A stretch of DNA of 12,102 nt, from positions 1 through 12,102 of the forward strand of contig CALDOU010000048.1 in the NCBI GenBank assembly GCA_937912175.1, in the 5' to 3' direction. Below, piece after piece: positions 4,808 through 11,566 of the stretch. Within the stretch, counting starts at the first letter, position 1. Every line of letters starts with the position of its first letter. The notes below the pieces were generated by a model. It made no database searches. It was not told the DNA's origin and was given only the letters and a program-made list of their open reading frames with translations. Origin of the DNA: an uncultured Clostridia bacterium. Its GTDB lineage: Bacteria > Bacillota > Clostridia > Oscillospirales > Acutalibacteraceae. A program made the translations under genes and the position numbers.

Positions 4808-7576
4808 TTGATAAAAAAGATAGTGGCAATATTTTTGTCAGCACTAGTGACATTACAAGCACTTCCTTCCGATGTGTTTGCAAATGAAAAAATAAATATT
4901 CAAAGTGGCAACATCTTGTCAAAAATAACAAAAGAAATCAGAGAATTTAGAACTGAAAACTCAAAGAGTTTTGAACTAAATGACGGACAACTTTTAAAGG
5001 CACAGTATTCTGTACCTGTGCATAAAAGAGGTGAAGATGGCTTATGGCAAGATATTTATGGAAATCAAGGGGAAAGCAAGCTTGAGTTTTCAAATTTTGC
5101 CGACAGTCAAAAAATAGTATCTGTTTCAAATAGAAGTTTTAAAGTTTCTTGGGGATATTCACAGTGCCAAAAAGCCGAGAAAAAGGGCGAAGAAAAATCC
5201 AAAATAAAATACGAAAATATATATGATAACGTTGGCTTAGAATATAAGATTTCAGAGAAAAAACTAAAGGAAAATCTTGTTTTAAATTCAAAAATTTCCA
5301 AAAATGAATTCGAAATAAATTACGACATCGGCAATCTTGACGCTATTCAGGAAAATGACAAAACTGTAAACCTCGTAAATGAGAATGAAAAGACAGTTTT
5401 TACAATTTCGGCACCTGAGATGTTTGATGCAAGCGGAAGTAAAAACGACAATTTAAAAATAAAAATAGAAGATAAACAAAATAATAATCTTAAGATAAAA
5501 CTGATTTGTGATAATTCGTGGCTTCAAAGTGAGGAAAGAGCATATCCAGTAACTATTGACCCCGATTACAAAGATGAGTATTTCGAATTTAATCTTTCGT
5601 CATTTGGATCTGTATGCACAAATTATCGAAAGAAAGATACTTCGACGTCTGTGTTTCTTGACCTACGAGGCTCTGATTTTAAAGGTGTCGGAGTTATAAG
5701 TGTTGCGGTTTACGGCAGAAATTCTTCGGGGCAAGAAGGCAATTGCACTATGCGTGCGACTTATTATCTTCTTGAAGCAGGTAAAAAATATGAGCTTTAC
5801 AATTCGGTTTGTGAAAATGAGTTTGATGAAGTTCAAATAAGATTTAGCGGTATGCCCGGTCAAAAAATTTGCGGGAAATGGAGTCCTGACTATAAGCCTG
5901 ATTCTGAATGCTTAAGAATTGGTGATGCAAAAGGCGGTACTAAGGGTAACACCACCAATCAACCTTTTAACTACACTATTTCGCCGCAAGGTGAATGTTG
6001 GACAACGATAAGAACAAAAGCTAACAGTACTTCTGTTTATTTAAATCTTGAAGGTTCACGCAGTGGTGCGGTTGACGTGCGGATTTTTGGAGTTGGTGGT
6101 GGCTCTGAATGTGAAAATTGCACGAATAGTTCATCACTTGTTTATCATTTAGAAACAGGCAAAAAGTACGAACTTTACAACAAGGTTAGAGAAAACGGTC
6201 ACTTTGCCACTCAACTTCAATTTTCAGGTAAACCCGGTACTAAACTCATAGGTTCGTGGAGCCCTGATTATTCGCCTGAATCCGGGTGTATTACAGTGGG
6301 CAAGTCCGGAAATGATTCGGTTATCGGCAGTTCGGGAAGATCAGATGTTCCGCTAAATTACATAGTTTTCATTCAAGTCCCCACAATATCTCAGAAAACC
6401 GATCCTGCACCATATGCTAAGATAATGTGCGAGTCGACAAGTGCTACTATGCTTTTAAAGCATTATGGAGTGAATATTTCCCTCTCGGATTTTATAAAAA
6501 AACTTCCAATTAAAAATGTAGTACCAGGTGTAAGCGGCCCTGACCCAAATTGTGCATTTGCTCTGTGTGCTGCACGTGATGGCTATGGCTGTTTTTCGCC
6601 GGTAATAGCAAACACTATGAACAAATTTTTGAGCGGACCATTTACAGCAGTGGCTATCGAAGGCAAAGACTTAAAAAATTTGGTAGAAACTTACGTGAAA
6701 AATAATCACCCAATTTTGATATGGGCAACGATCAATATGTGTCCAAAAGAAAAAGGACATCACTGGAAAATAAATTATGTTGACAAAGATGCTAAAATGA
6801 GAATCGGAGATTCTTTCGTGTGGCCTAAACACGAACATTGCTTAGTTTTGGTAGGATTTAGTAGTGACAAATACATAGTCAATGACCCTAACCAAAATAG
6901 CACAGCTCTTGTTCGTTGTGCTTACGATAAAAAAGCGGTAGAAGATAGGTATAATTCCTTAGGAAAACAAGCTGTTGTAATTTTAAAGATTTCTATTCCG
7001 AGGCCTGTTAATTTTAACTCGGGGCTACTAAATAGGACTGCTACAGTTAATTACGCAAGAAAATGGTGGAATGGCAGTAATCCGGAATATCCATATTTCC
7101 CAAGAGGAGATTGTGCGAACTTTGCTTCTCAGTGCATTCATGCCGGAGGCATAGAAATGGATGATAAGTGGTTTTGTAAGCGGAAAAGTAGTGAAGAAAT
7201 AGCCAGTATGGGCATTGAAGCTGCCACCATAATAATAGCTCCACGTAAACAATGGAATTATTCCAGTATGTGGAGTTATGCGTTAGATAACTACAAATAT
7301 TTTAAAAATTCTGGTATAATATGCGAAGAGGTCGTTTTAAACGGTAGCGAAAAGATCAGCGAAGTAACAAAAGGTAAAAATCCTGTTAGAGTAGGAGATA
7401 TTATGTATCTTCAGTTTGATAGAGATTATCCTCATCACGCCACAATTATAAGCAAAATTGAAAATGGTAGGATTTACTATGCAGCTCATACCGCTCCATA
7501 TTTTGATGATAAATCCTTAATTGATTTTTTTGCTGAATATCCTAATGGTAAGGCTTATATTTTGAAGATAAAGTAG
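4808..7576 (+). CDS. Secreted protein with tandem repeats, C39-like peptidase and amidase_6 domains
   Basis: The 922-residue product starts at TTG 4808: AGGTGA (4797-4802) lies at the standard five-base spacing, and the GTG at 4799 is part of that ribosome site. Order: signal peptide (1-26, IFLSALVTLQALPSDVFA); N-terminal region as in clostridial wall-associated DNRLRE/RHS-like proteins (about 35-255: VHKRGEDGLWQDIYGN, YENIYDNVGLEYKI, YPVTIDP); two ~105-residue beta-type repeats (about 267-376 and 394-498, both with GKKYELYN and WSPDY); a C39_2-type cysteine peptidase (about 517-735; Cys541 in CESTSATML, His677 in HCLVLVGF, Asp693 in VNDP); and an amidase_6 domain (about 740-922; NYARKWW, Cys769 in DCANFASQ, His877 in HHATI). 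Both catalytic sets look intact. No LPXTG or TM anchor is seen. It probably cleaves a peptide bond in wall material, a surface protein or a host target; substrate unknown. Confidence 0.9.
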   Translation: MIKKIVAIFLSALVTLQALPSDVFANEKINIQSGNILSKITKEIREFRTENSKSFELNDGQLLKAQYSVPVHKRGEDGLWQDIYGNQGESKLEFSNFADSQKIVSVSNRSFKVSWGYSQCQKAEKKGEEKSKIKYENIYDNVGLEYKISEKKLKENLVLNSKISKNEFEINYDIGNLDAIQENDKTVNLVNENEKTVFTISAPEMFDASGSKNDNLKIKIEDKQNNNLKIKLICDNSWLQSEERAYPVTIDPDYKDEYFEFNLSSFGSVCTNYRKKDTSTSVFLDLRGSDFKGVGVISVAVYGRNSSGQEGNCTMRATYYLLEAGKKYELYNSVCENEFDEVQIRFSGMPGQKICGKWSPDYKPDSECLRIGDAKGGTKGNTTNQPFNYTISPQGECWTTIRTKANSTSVYLNLEGSRSGAVDVRIFGVGGGSECENCTNSSSLVYHLETGKKYELYNKVRENGHFATQLQFSGKPGTKLIGSWSPDYSPESGCITVGKSGNDSVIGSSGRSDVPLNYIVFIQVPTISQKTDPAPYAKIMCESTSATMLLKHYGVNISLSDFIKKLPIKNVVPGVSGPDPNCAFALCAARDGYGCFSPVIANTMNKFLSGPFTAVAIEGKDLKNLVETYVKNNHPILIWATINMCPKEKGHHWKINYVDKDAKMRIGDSFVWPKHEHCLVLVGFSSDKYIVNDPNQNSTALVRCAYDKKAVEDRYNSLGKQAVVILKISIPRPVNFNSGLLNRTATVNYARKWWNGSNPEYPYFPRGDCANFASQCIHAGGIEMDDKWFCKRKSSEEIASMGIEAATIIIAPRKQWNYSSMWSYALDNYKYFKNSGIICEEVVLNGSEKISEVTKGKNPVRVGDIMYLQFDRDYPHHATIISKIENGRIYYAAHTAPYFDDKSLIDFFAEYPNGKAYILKIK

Positions 7577-7584
7577 GTGTGTTT

Positions 7585-8001
7585 ATGAAGAGAAGAATAA
7601 TCAAAATGGTTCTTTTAACTTTTTCGTTAATTGTAGTTATTTATATTTCCATATGTATAAGTTTAAGTAGTAAGTTAAACTATTTGGTGGATTTATCCTA
7701 TCAAACACACGGTCAAATTCCCGAAGAATTAAAAAGTGTCATTTCAGAAGAAAAATTTTATCTTCTTGATTATAGGCGTAGTTGTCCAAAAGGCAGGGGG
7801 AAAATTACTGAAGAATATAGTTATACCTTTCCTATCACATTTTTATGGGGTAATAAAGCTTATTCAGAATATTATTTTACATATAAAAAATTCGACGAGT
7901 ACGAAGGATTGGTGGCTGGGGGTTGTAACGTCAGAATTAAAGTTAATTGGGAATTTAAAGATGGAAAATGGGAAATAATTGGAGTTTTTGAGCAACCTTA
8001 G
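7585..8001 (+). CDS. Membrane-anchored small protein, paralog of the next gene
   Basis: The product (138 residues from ATG 7585) has one N-terminal membrane segment (about 7-28, IKMVLLTFSLIVVIYISICI) that is likely an uncleaved anchor, and an external domain of about 105 residues. Landmarks are VDLSYQTHGQIPEE, TFPITFLWGNKAYSEYYF and a final VNWEFKDGKWEIIGVFE. ATG 7585 is chosen over GTG 7579 because AGGTGT (7575-7580) is its ribosome site, and the same site type precedes neighbouring genes. It starts nine bases after the hydrolase stop and shares its plan with the 8054 product (SY-TYGEI, FPIT, NKA). The small external domain resembles clostridial orphan proteins with a beta-rich, NTF2-like look, but I cannot name a family. 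It could be an immunity or accessory protein for the hydrolase (inference). Confidence 0.8.
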   Translation: MKRRIIKMVLLTFSLIVVIYISICISLSSKLNYLVDLSYQTHGQIPEELKSVISEEKFYLLDYRRSCPKGRGKITEEYSYTFPITFLWGNKAYSEYYFTYKKFDEYEGLVAGGCNVRIKVNWEFKDGKWEIIGVFEQP

Positions 8002-8053
8002 TAAGTGGCAATAACCAGAAGAGATTTACAAATTAAAAGTAGGTGGAGGGCTT

Positions 8054-8464
8054 ATGAAAAAAACTGTTAAAATCACTTTGATATGGACATTGGTATTCCT
8101 CGTTATTTATATTGCTCAGTGCGTATATATAAGTTTTAAAATTAAAAAAATGATTGATGCAAGTTATGAAACATATGGAGAAATTAATAAATTTCCTGAC
8201 GATATTTCTGATTTAAATTTTCTTAGGATGTGTTTTAGAAGTGTATCTGATAAAGACAGAACAACACACGAAGAAAAAAGTTGTTCTTTCCCTATAACGT
8301 TGGTATTCTTTAACAAAGCCAAAGCTTGGTATTGGTGGGAACATTATAGATGGGAACGTGATGGTGACCATGCCGGCGCGAAAAGTGGCGATCTGCCCGA
8401 TACTGTGGATTTAGAACTTAAAAATTTCAGATGGTGTGTTACTAATGTAAAAGCTAATCCTTGA
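8054..8464 (+). CDS. Membrane-anchored small protein, paralog of the preceding gene
   Basis: This 136-aa protein has an N-terminal membrane anchor (about 7-27, ITLIWTLVFLVIYIAQC) and an external domain. It lines up with the 7585 product along its length: IKKMIDASYETYGEI against LNYLVDLSYQTHGQI, SFPITLVFFNKAKAWYWW against TFPITFLWGNKAYSEYYF. Identity is low outside these blocks, so the duplication is old or fast-evolving. IAQC is not a valid lipobox (Gln before Cys). ATG 8054 follows AGGTGGAGGG, a very strong ribosome site. A 52-base gap separates it from its paralog with no promoter or terminator seen, so both should be on one transcript. Function is unknown. Confidence 0.8.
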   Translation: MKKTVKITLIWTLVFLVIYIAQCVYISFKIKKMIDASYETYGEINKFPDDISDLNFLRMCFRSVSDKDRTTHEEKSCSFPITLVFFNKAKAWYWWEHYRWERDGDHAGAKSGDLPDTVDLELKNFRWCVTNVKANP

Positions 8465-8504
8465 GTATAACAAAATTTTGATTATATAAAAGGGGATGTA
8501 CAAA

Positions 8505-8966
8505 TTGAAACGAGGTATAAATTTTGTTTCTAAACGCAATATGTGTAGCGGTGATTTTCTTAAAATTTTCACCGGCATCAATCTGAATAATTACAAAGTA
8601 AAAATAGGATTTCAAGAATTATACGATTGCAAAAATTACGATCCGATTCAAATTACTGAAAATACATTTTGGGAGAGTTTTGAAAAATTTTTTGAAAATA
8701 AAAAGTGTGATATAATATTTCTGGAGTTGTTTGCTTGTAAACAAGAATCTGATGAAGATGTTTTTCCGGTTGATTATAAAGACTTTTTGAAAAGTGAATT
8801 TGAAATAGCTATGTTTGTTTATGATGGTGCTTATGTGGATTTTTATTCCAAAAATCAGGAAATAATAGAAATCGTGATGAAAAATATTCATACGAATATG
8901 AACTACTCTAATTTAGGATATACAACAGATAAAAACGACAGCAGAACAAAATTTAGAGTTTGGTAA
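8505..8966 (+). CDS. DUF2691 family protein
   Basis: The product (153 residues from TTG 8505) begins MKRGINFVSKRN and ends GYTTDKNDSRTKFRVW. DUF2691 proteins of Bacillus and Clostridia typically open MKRGI-F and close with a TD-ND-RT-L-VW pattern, and this agreement at both ends supports the family and the start. The ATG at 8496 lies inside the ribosome site (AAAAGGGG, 8488-8495) and cannot use it, whereas TTG 8505 has proper spacing. There is no signal peptide or membrane segment, so it is the one cytoplasmic product in this cluster. The family's function is not known to me. It follows the membrane-anchored pair by about 40 bases and precedes a frameshifted remnant. Confidence 0.75.
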   Translation: MKRGINFVSKRNMCSGDFLKIFTGINLNNYKVKIGFQELYDCKNYDPIQITENTFWESFEKFFENKKCDIIFLELFACKQESDEDVFPVDYKDFLKSEFEIAMFVYDGAYVDFYSKNQEIIEIVMKNIHTNMNYSNLGYTTDKNDSRTKFRVW

Positions 8967-9002
8967 CCAATGATACAAAGAAAATTTAGGGGGAGAAGTT
9001 TT

Positions 9003-9189
9003 ATGAATTGGAATACAGTAAACACACAGAAAGATATAGATAACCTATTAAAAACTTTTCATAATTTCAGACGTAACTATAAAAAAAGAAGATAATAAAT
9101 TCTTTTGGGCTGATACTCCCGACTATCAGTATTCATCATCAATAGGTTCATGGGTGATCTCAGAAAGATTAATGTGGCGAAAAATTTAG
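9003..9189 (+). pseudogene. Frameshifted small gene, unknown family
   Basis: ATG 9003 has AGGGGGAG (8988-8995) seven bases upstream and reads MNWNTVNTQKDIDNLLKTFH then NFRRNYKKRR before stopping at 9095. From 9070 the next frame continues in protein-like fashion: DVTIKKEDNKFFWADTPDYQ, YSSSIGSWVISERLMW, and stays open beyond 9180. Joining the two near 9068-9070 gives one smooth protein, so a single indel at the TTCAGACG site is likely. The opening NWN-VNTQKDID-LL resembles small Firmicutes proteins that continue with an FHDS motif, from memory and with low certainty. The strong ribosome site suggests it was once expressed at the end of the operon; the terminator follows directly. The exact 3' end is uncertain. 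Confidence 0.55.
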
Positions 9190-9204
9190 ATAGACAAAAA
9201 CAAT

Positions 9205-9242
9205 ATCCTCGCATATTCAAAAGTGTGAGGATAATTTTTATT
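9205..9242 (+). terminator. Intrinsic terminator of the rightward operon
   Basis: TATCCTCGCA (9205-9214) pairs with TGTGAGGATA (9225-9234) as a 10-bp stem with one G-U pair and a 10-base loop, followed by A and a run of T to about 9242. It closes the cluster that begins at 2077. Confidence 0.85.
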
Positions 9243-9282
9243 ACATAGAAATTTAACTTTTTGTCTTTAAATAAATTTTACT

Positions 9283-9362
9283 GATATAAAAAATCACCGA
9301 CACGGTAAAATAAAATATAGGAATACCCACAATTTAACTGCTAAAATCTAAATATGATTTTT
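9283..9362 (+). repeat. Direct repeat copy A, left of tlc
   Basis: This stretch aligns without gaps to 10951-11030, with 59 of 80 positions identical by hand count. The best block is TTTAACTG.TA.AATCTAAAT followed by ATGAT. Many differences are A here against G in the other copy, as expected from decay toward AT. The pair brackets tlc. Confidence 0.7.
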
Positions 9363-9367
9363 GTATT

Positions 9368-9395
9368 AAAAAAAGAGCCCCTCAAAACGAGACTC
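9368..9395 (-). terminator. Intrinsic terminator of tlc
   Basis: On the minus strand GAGTCTC pairs with GGGGCTC (7 bp, two G-U pairs) around GTTTTGA, and is followed by seven T. It lies about 30 bases past the tlc stop. Confidence 0.8.
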
Positions 9396-9426
9396 ATTTT
9401 ATATAAATATGAAGTGACTTCAAAAG

Positions 9427-10767
9427 TTAGCAAACATTGGTTTTTTTGTCAACCGCTTTCTTGTACGTTTTACCTAAGTAAAGCGAAATGAATAACCATA
9501 TAACAACGAGTGCGAATCCTATGCCGCAAGTGGCCAATTTTGCGCTCGCTTTTCCAATAGCTTGTGGCAAAAGGTTCAGCATTGAACCGCCTTCTTTTGC
9601 AGCTCTGGAACCAAAAGTTTCAATCCAAGCTTGAGCTTTCGACTTGGCATCCGGACTGGTCGGAACATAAAGTTGTTTGAGTGATGGACCGTTAAGAGCG
9701 TAATTGATGGCTTTAGCTCCCACTGCCAACCCAAATAGGAAATTAAGGCTATGTAAAGTTAAGAAACCGAAAATCGCCAAGCCAAAGAATACCGGAACGA
9801 TAACCAATGAAATTGTAATTCCCAGACGTTTTGTGATTTTATTTATTCCAAAGATTATGGAGAGGAATGCCACCAAACCGACAACCGTGCTATATGAAGC
9901 CAAGTAACCGGTTAATTGAGTGCCACTATAGGCTTCACCTGCTCCGTATTTGAAGTTAAAGTCAAAAATTGTGGACAAAATTTCAAAAAATGCCAACGAA
10001 AAGAAAATACCTGCCAAATAAGGTGTGGTAAATAATAGCTTTAAACCTTCTGCAAAGCTTGTTTTCTTCTTTTTGTCGGGTTTGCCTTCAATAGTTTGTT
10101 TTGTGAGCTCTTCTTTGGGTGTCTTTTTCGCAACGTATTTCACCAAGCAACTTATAAGGAACAATACAGCGACTATGAGTAACATTGAAACCGCATCGGA
10201 TGTTGCTTTCAATAGAATCGGAATCTGTATCAAAACTAACGGGAAAATAATCGGCCCAATTTGAGCGAATGCATATACAAGTGGGAAGCCCTTTTTAGAC
10301 CCTTCAACGCTAGTGATTTCCGCCAAGAAAGCCCAGAAAAGTGCCACTACCAAAGAACCGAAGCTTTCCACGAAGAAGTACCAGAAATAGCCAAGCACAA
10401 CCGTTAGAATGCTTTGGGTAATCATTCCGCTTTGGAATGCCCAAATGAATCCCGCATAAGCGAGTATTACACTTCCGTATACCAACGATGGCAGCGTTGC
10501 CAACAATTTAATTTTCGGGAATACATCCAAAAGTTTTGTGTAGAAAGCTACTGTAGGTATCATGAGTATTAATGAAACGGTTTTAGCCCACGGAATATTT
10601 CCTGCACCGACCAGTTGTGTGAATAAAGAATCTTTAAGTGGGCGCATTGTCCAGTATATTCCGACTATCATCATTAATACTGAGCCCAAACGCATGAACT
10701 TTTTGAATTCTTCTTCTTCGAATTCGCCAAATACAAACTTGGCAAGATGCATTAAGAGTTTTGTCAT
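9427..10767 (-). CDS. tlc: ATP/ADP translocase (Tlc/Npt nucleotide transporter family)
   Basis: This 446-aa inner-membrane protein has about 11-12 hydrophobic segments and fits the non-mitochondrial ATP/ADP antiporter family, which swaps host ATP for bacterial ADP. Key points are YWTMRPLKDSL (38-48, as the R-LKDSL of the family's first span), PWAKT (59-63), ESFGSLVVALFWAF (134-147), a Lys-rich cytoplasmic loop (about 214-237), and the C-terminal signature NYALNGPSLKQLYVP (355-369) followed by KSKAQAWIETFGSRAAKEGG, matching the chlamydial/rickettsial pattern. It is shorter than Npt1 (about 530) and by eye nearer to short forms of Dependentiae-like endosymbionts, though other NTPs cannot be excluded. 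ATG 10767 has AAGGAGG ten bases upstream. It has its own promoter and terminator, reads against its neighbours, and looks richer in G+C than flanking genes, which suggests transfer. Confidence 0.93.
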   Translation of the reverse strand: MTKLLMHLAKFVFGEFEEEEFKKFMRLGSVLMMIVGIYWTMRPLKDSLFTQLVGAGNIPWAKTVSLILMIPTVAFYTKLLDVFPKIKLLATLPSLVYGSVILAYAGFIWAFQSGMITQSILTVVLGYFWYFFVESFGSLVVALFWAFLAEITSVEGSKKGFPLVYAFAQIGPIIFPLVLIQIPILLKATSDAVSMLLIVAVLFLISCLVKYVAKKTPKEELTKQTIEGKPDKKKKTSFAEGLKLLFTTPYLAGIFFSLAFFEILSTIFDFNFKYGAGEAYSGTQLTGYLASYSTVVGLVAFLSIIFGINKITKRLGITISLVIVPVFFGLAIFGFLTLHSLNFLFGLAVGAKAINYALNGPSLKQLYVPTSPDAKSKAQAWIETFGSRAAKEGGSMLNLLPQAIGKASAKLATCGIGFALVVIWLFISLYLGKTYKKAVDKKTNVC

Positions 10768-10810
10768 CAGGTTTTTACCTCCTTATAAAGATTAAATTAG
10801 ATCTGTACCC

Positions 10811-10837
10811 ATTATATATATATATATATAATGTCAA
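10811..10837 (-). promoter_or_regulatory. tlc promoter with (TA)9 spacer
   Basis: On the minus strand a perfect TTGACA (complement of 10832-10837) and a perfect TATAAT (complement of 10811-10816) are separated by 15 bases, nearly all TA repeats; the TA run is nine units (10813-10830). One more unit would give the ideal 17-base spacing. The -10 ends about 43 bases from the tlc start. Confidence 0.75.
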
Positions 10838-10950
10838 GCTATTTTTAAGAATATTGGTAAATTTGGTATAGTTTACAAAAAACAAACGATAGCAACAATA
10901 AATTCTCTCTTTTGAAATCTTATATTCTTTTGCTTTAAAAACGGTTTTCA

Positions 10951-11030
10951 GAGATAAAGAATTACCGATACGGCAAGGTTTGGTATAGGAGTATGTAAGG
11001 TTTAACTGTTACAATCTAAATATGATGTTT
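10951..11030 (+). repeat. Direct repeat copy B, right of tlc
   Basis: It is the partner of 9283-9362, 59 of 80 positions identical with no gaps. It lies between the tlc promoter and the phage regulator gene at 11063. Both copies also carry a short CCGA(C/T)ACGG palindrome near their left end. Confidence 0.7.
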
Positions 11031-11062
11031 GCGTAATCATTTGCTTAGAGGGTGGCCGTTTT

Positions 11063-11464
11063 ATGATAACATGTAAGAACCTATCGCAGCTTCGCTATCT
11101 AAAAAAAGAGATTAAAATGCATCAAGAGAGATTAACAGAACTTCAAGCACTGGCGAAAATCAAATCGTCCGTTATTACAGGAATGCCAATTTCAAAAAGT
11201 GTTTCAGATAAAATCGGGTATTCAGTAATTAAAATAATCAGCATGAAAGATACTCTTTCGAAGCTTTGTGATGAATTGACGAACTATATAGAAAATGTTG
11301 ATGACCCGATAGTTCGTATGATTTTAACTTACAGATATGTTAATAACTATAGCTGGCAAAAAACGGCTTTTAAAATCGGTGGGGGAAACACAGTGCAAGG
11401 ACTTAGGATGCGTCTTTACAGATATTTTAAAAAAGAGGAAAATAAAACTTGTAGCACTATGTAG
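11063..11464 (+). CDS. DUF1492/ArpU-like phage late transcriptional regulator
   Basis: The 133-aa protein has an N-terminal coiled-coil-like half (LSQLRYLKKEIKMHQERLTE) with a GMPISKSVSDKI turn near residue 41, then YIENVDDPIVRMILTYRYVN (about 75-94) and SWQKTAFKIGGG (95-106), with a final helix QGLRMRLYRYFKK. The VDDP-R-IL-YRY---SW--IA order is the hallmark of DUF1492 and related ArpU/RinA-like proteins, sigma-factor-like regulators found just before terminase genes in Firmicutes prophages. Its HTH is the C-terminal half. ATG 11063 follows AGAGGGTGG (11047-11055) by seven bases. An intrinsic terminator lies downstream. The expected target is a late promoter to its right. Confidence 0.85.
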   Translation: MITCKNLSQLRYLKKEIKMHQERLTELQALAKIKSSVITGMPISKSVSDKIGYSVIKIISMKDTLSKLCDELTNYIENVDDPIVRMILTYRYVNNYSWQKTAFKIGGGNTVQGLRMRLYRYFKKEENKTCSTM

Positions 11465-11501
11465 TACTTTTTTGATACAGAATATAAAATGTGGAAATAT
11501 A

Positions 11502-11526
11502 AGCTCTCGAAAGAGAGCTATTTTTC
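11502..11526 (+). terminator. Intrinsic terminator after the DUF1492 gene
   Basis: AGCTCTC (11502-11508) and GAGAGCT (11513-11519) form a perfect 7-bp stem closed by a GAAA tetraloop, followed by ATTTTTC. It separates the regulator gene from the HU gene, so the HU gene needs its own promoter or read-through. Confidence 0.85.
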
Positions 11527-11566
11527 TTGCGAAAAATTAAATTAAAAGTAAAGGAGTAGGCTGAAA

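Noticed and set aside
7736..7978. 80-codon frame overlapping the first membrane-anchored gene
   Set aside because: It has no ribosome site, lies wholly within the better-supported gene, and the paralog at 8054 confirms the other frame.
10025..10795. Rightward frames opposite tlc
   Set aside because: They mirror the codon pattern of the clearly supported tlc gene, and the longest of them also reads through its ribosome site.
11337..11540. 67-codon frame overlapping the end of the DUF1492 gene and its terminator
   Set aside because: It starts inside the regulator gene and runs through the terminator hairpin, with no ribosome site; it is a frame shadow.
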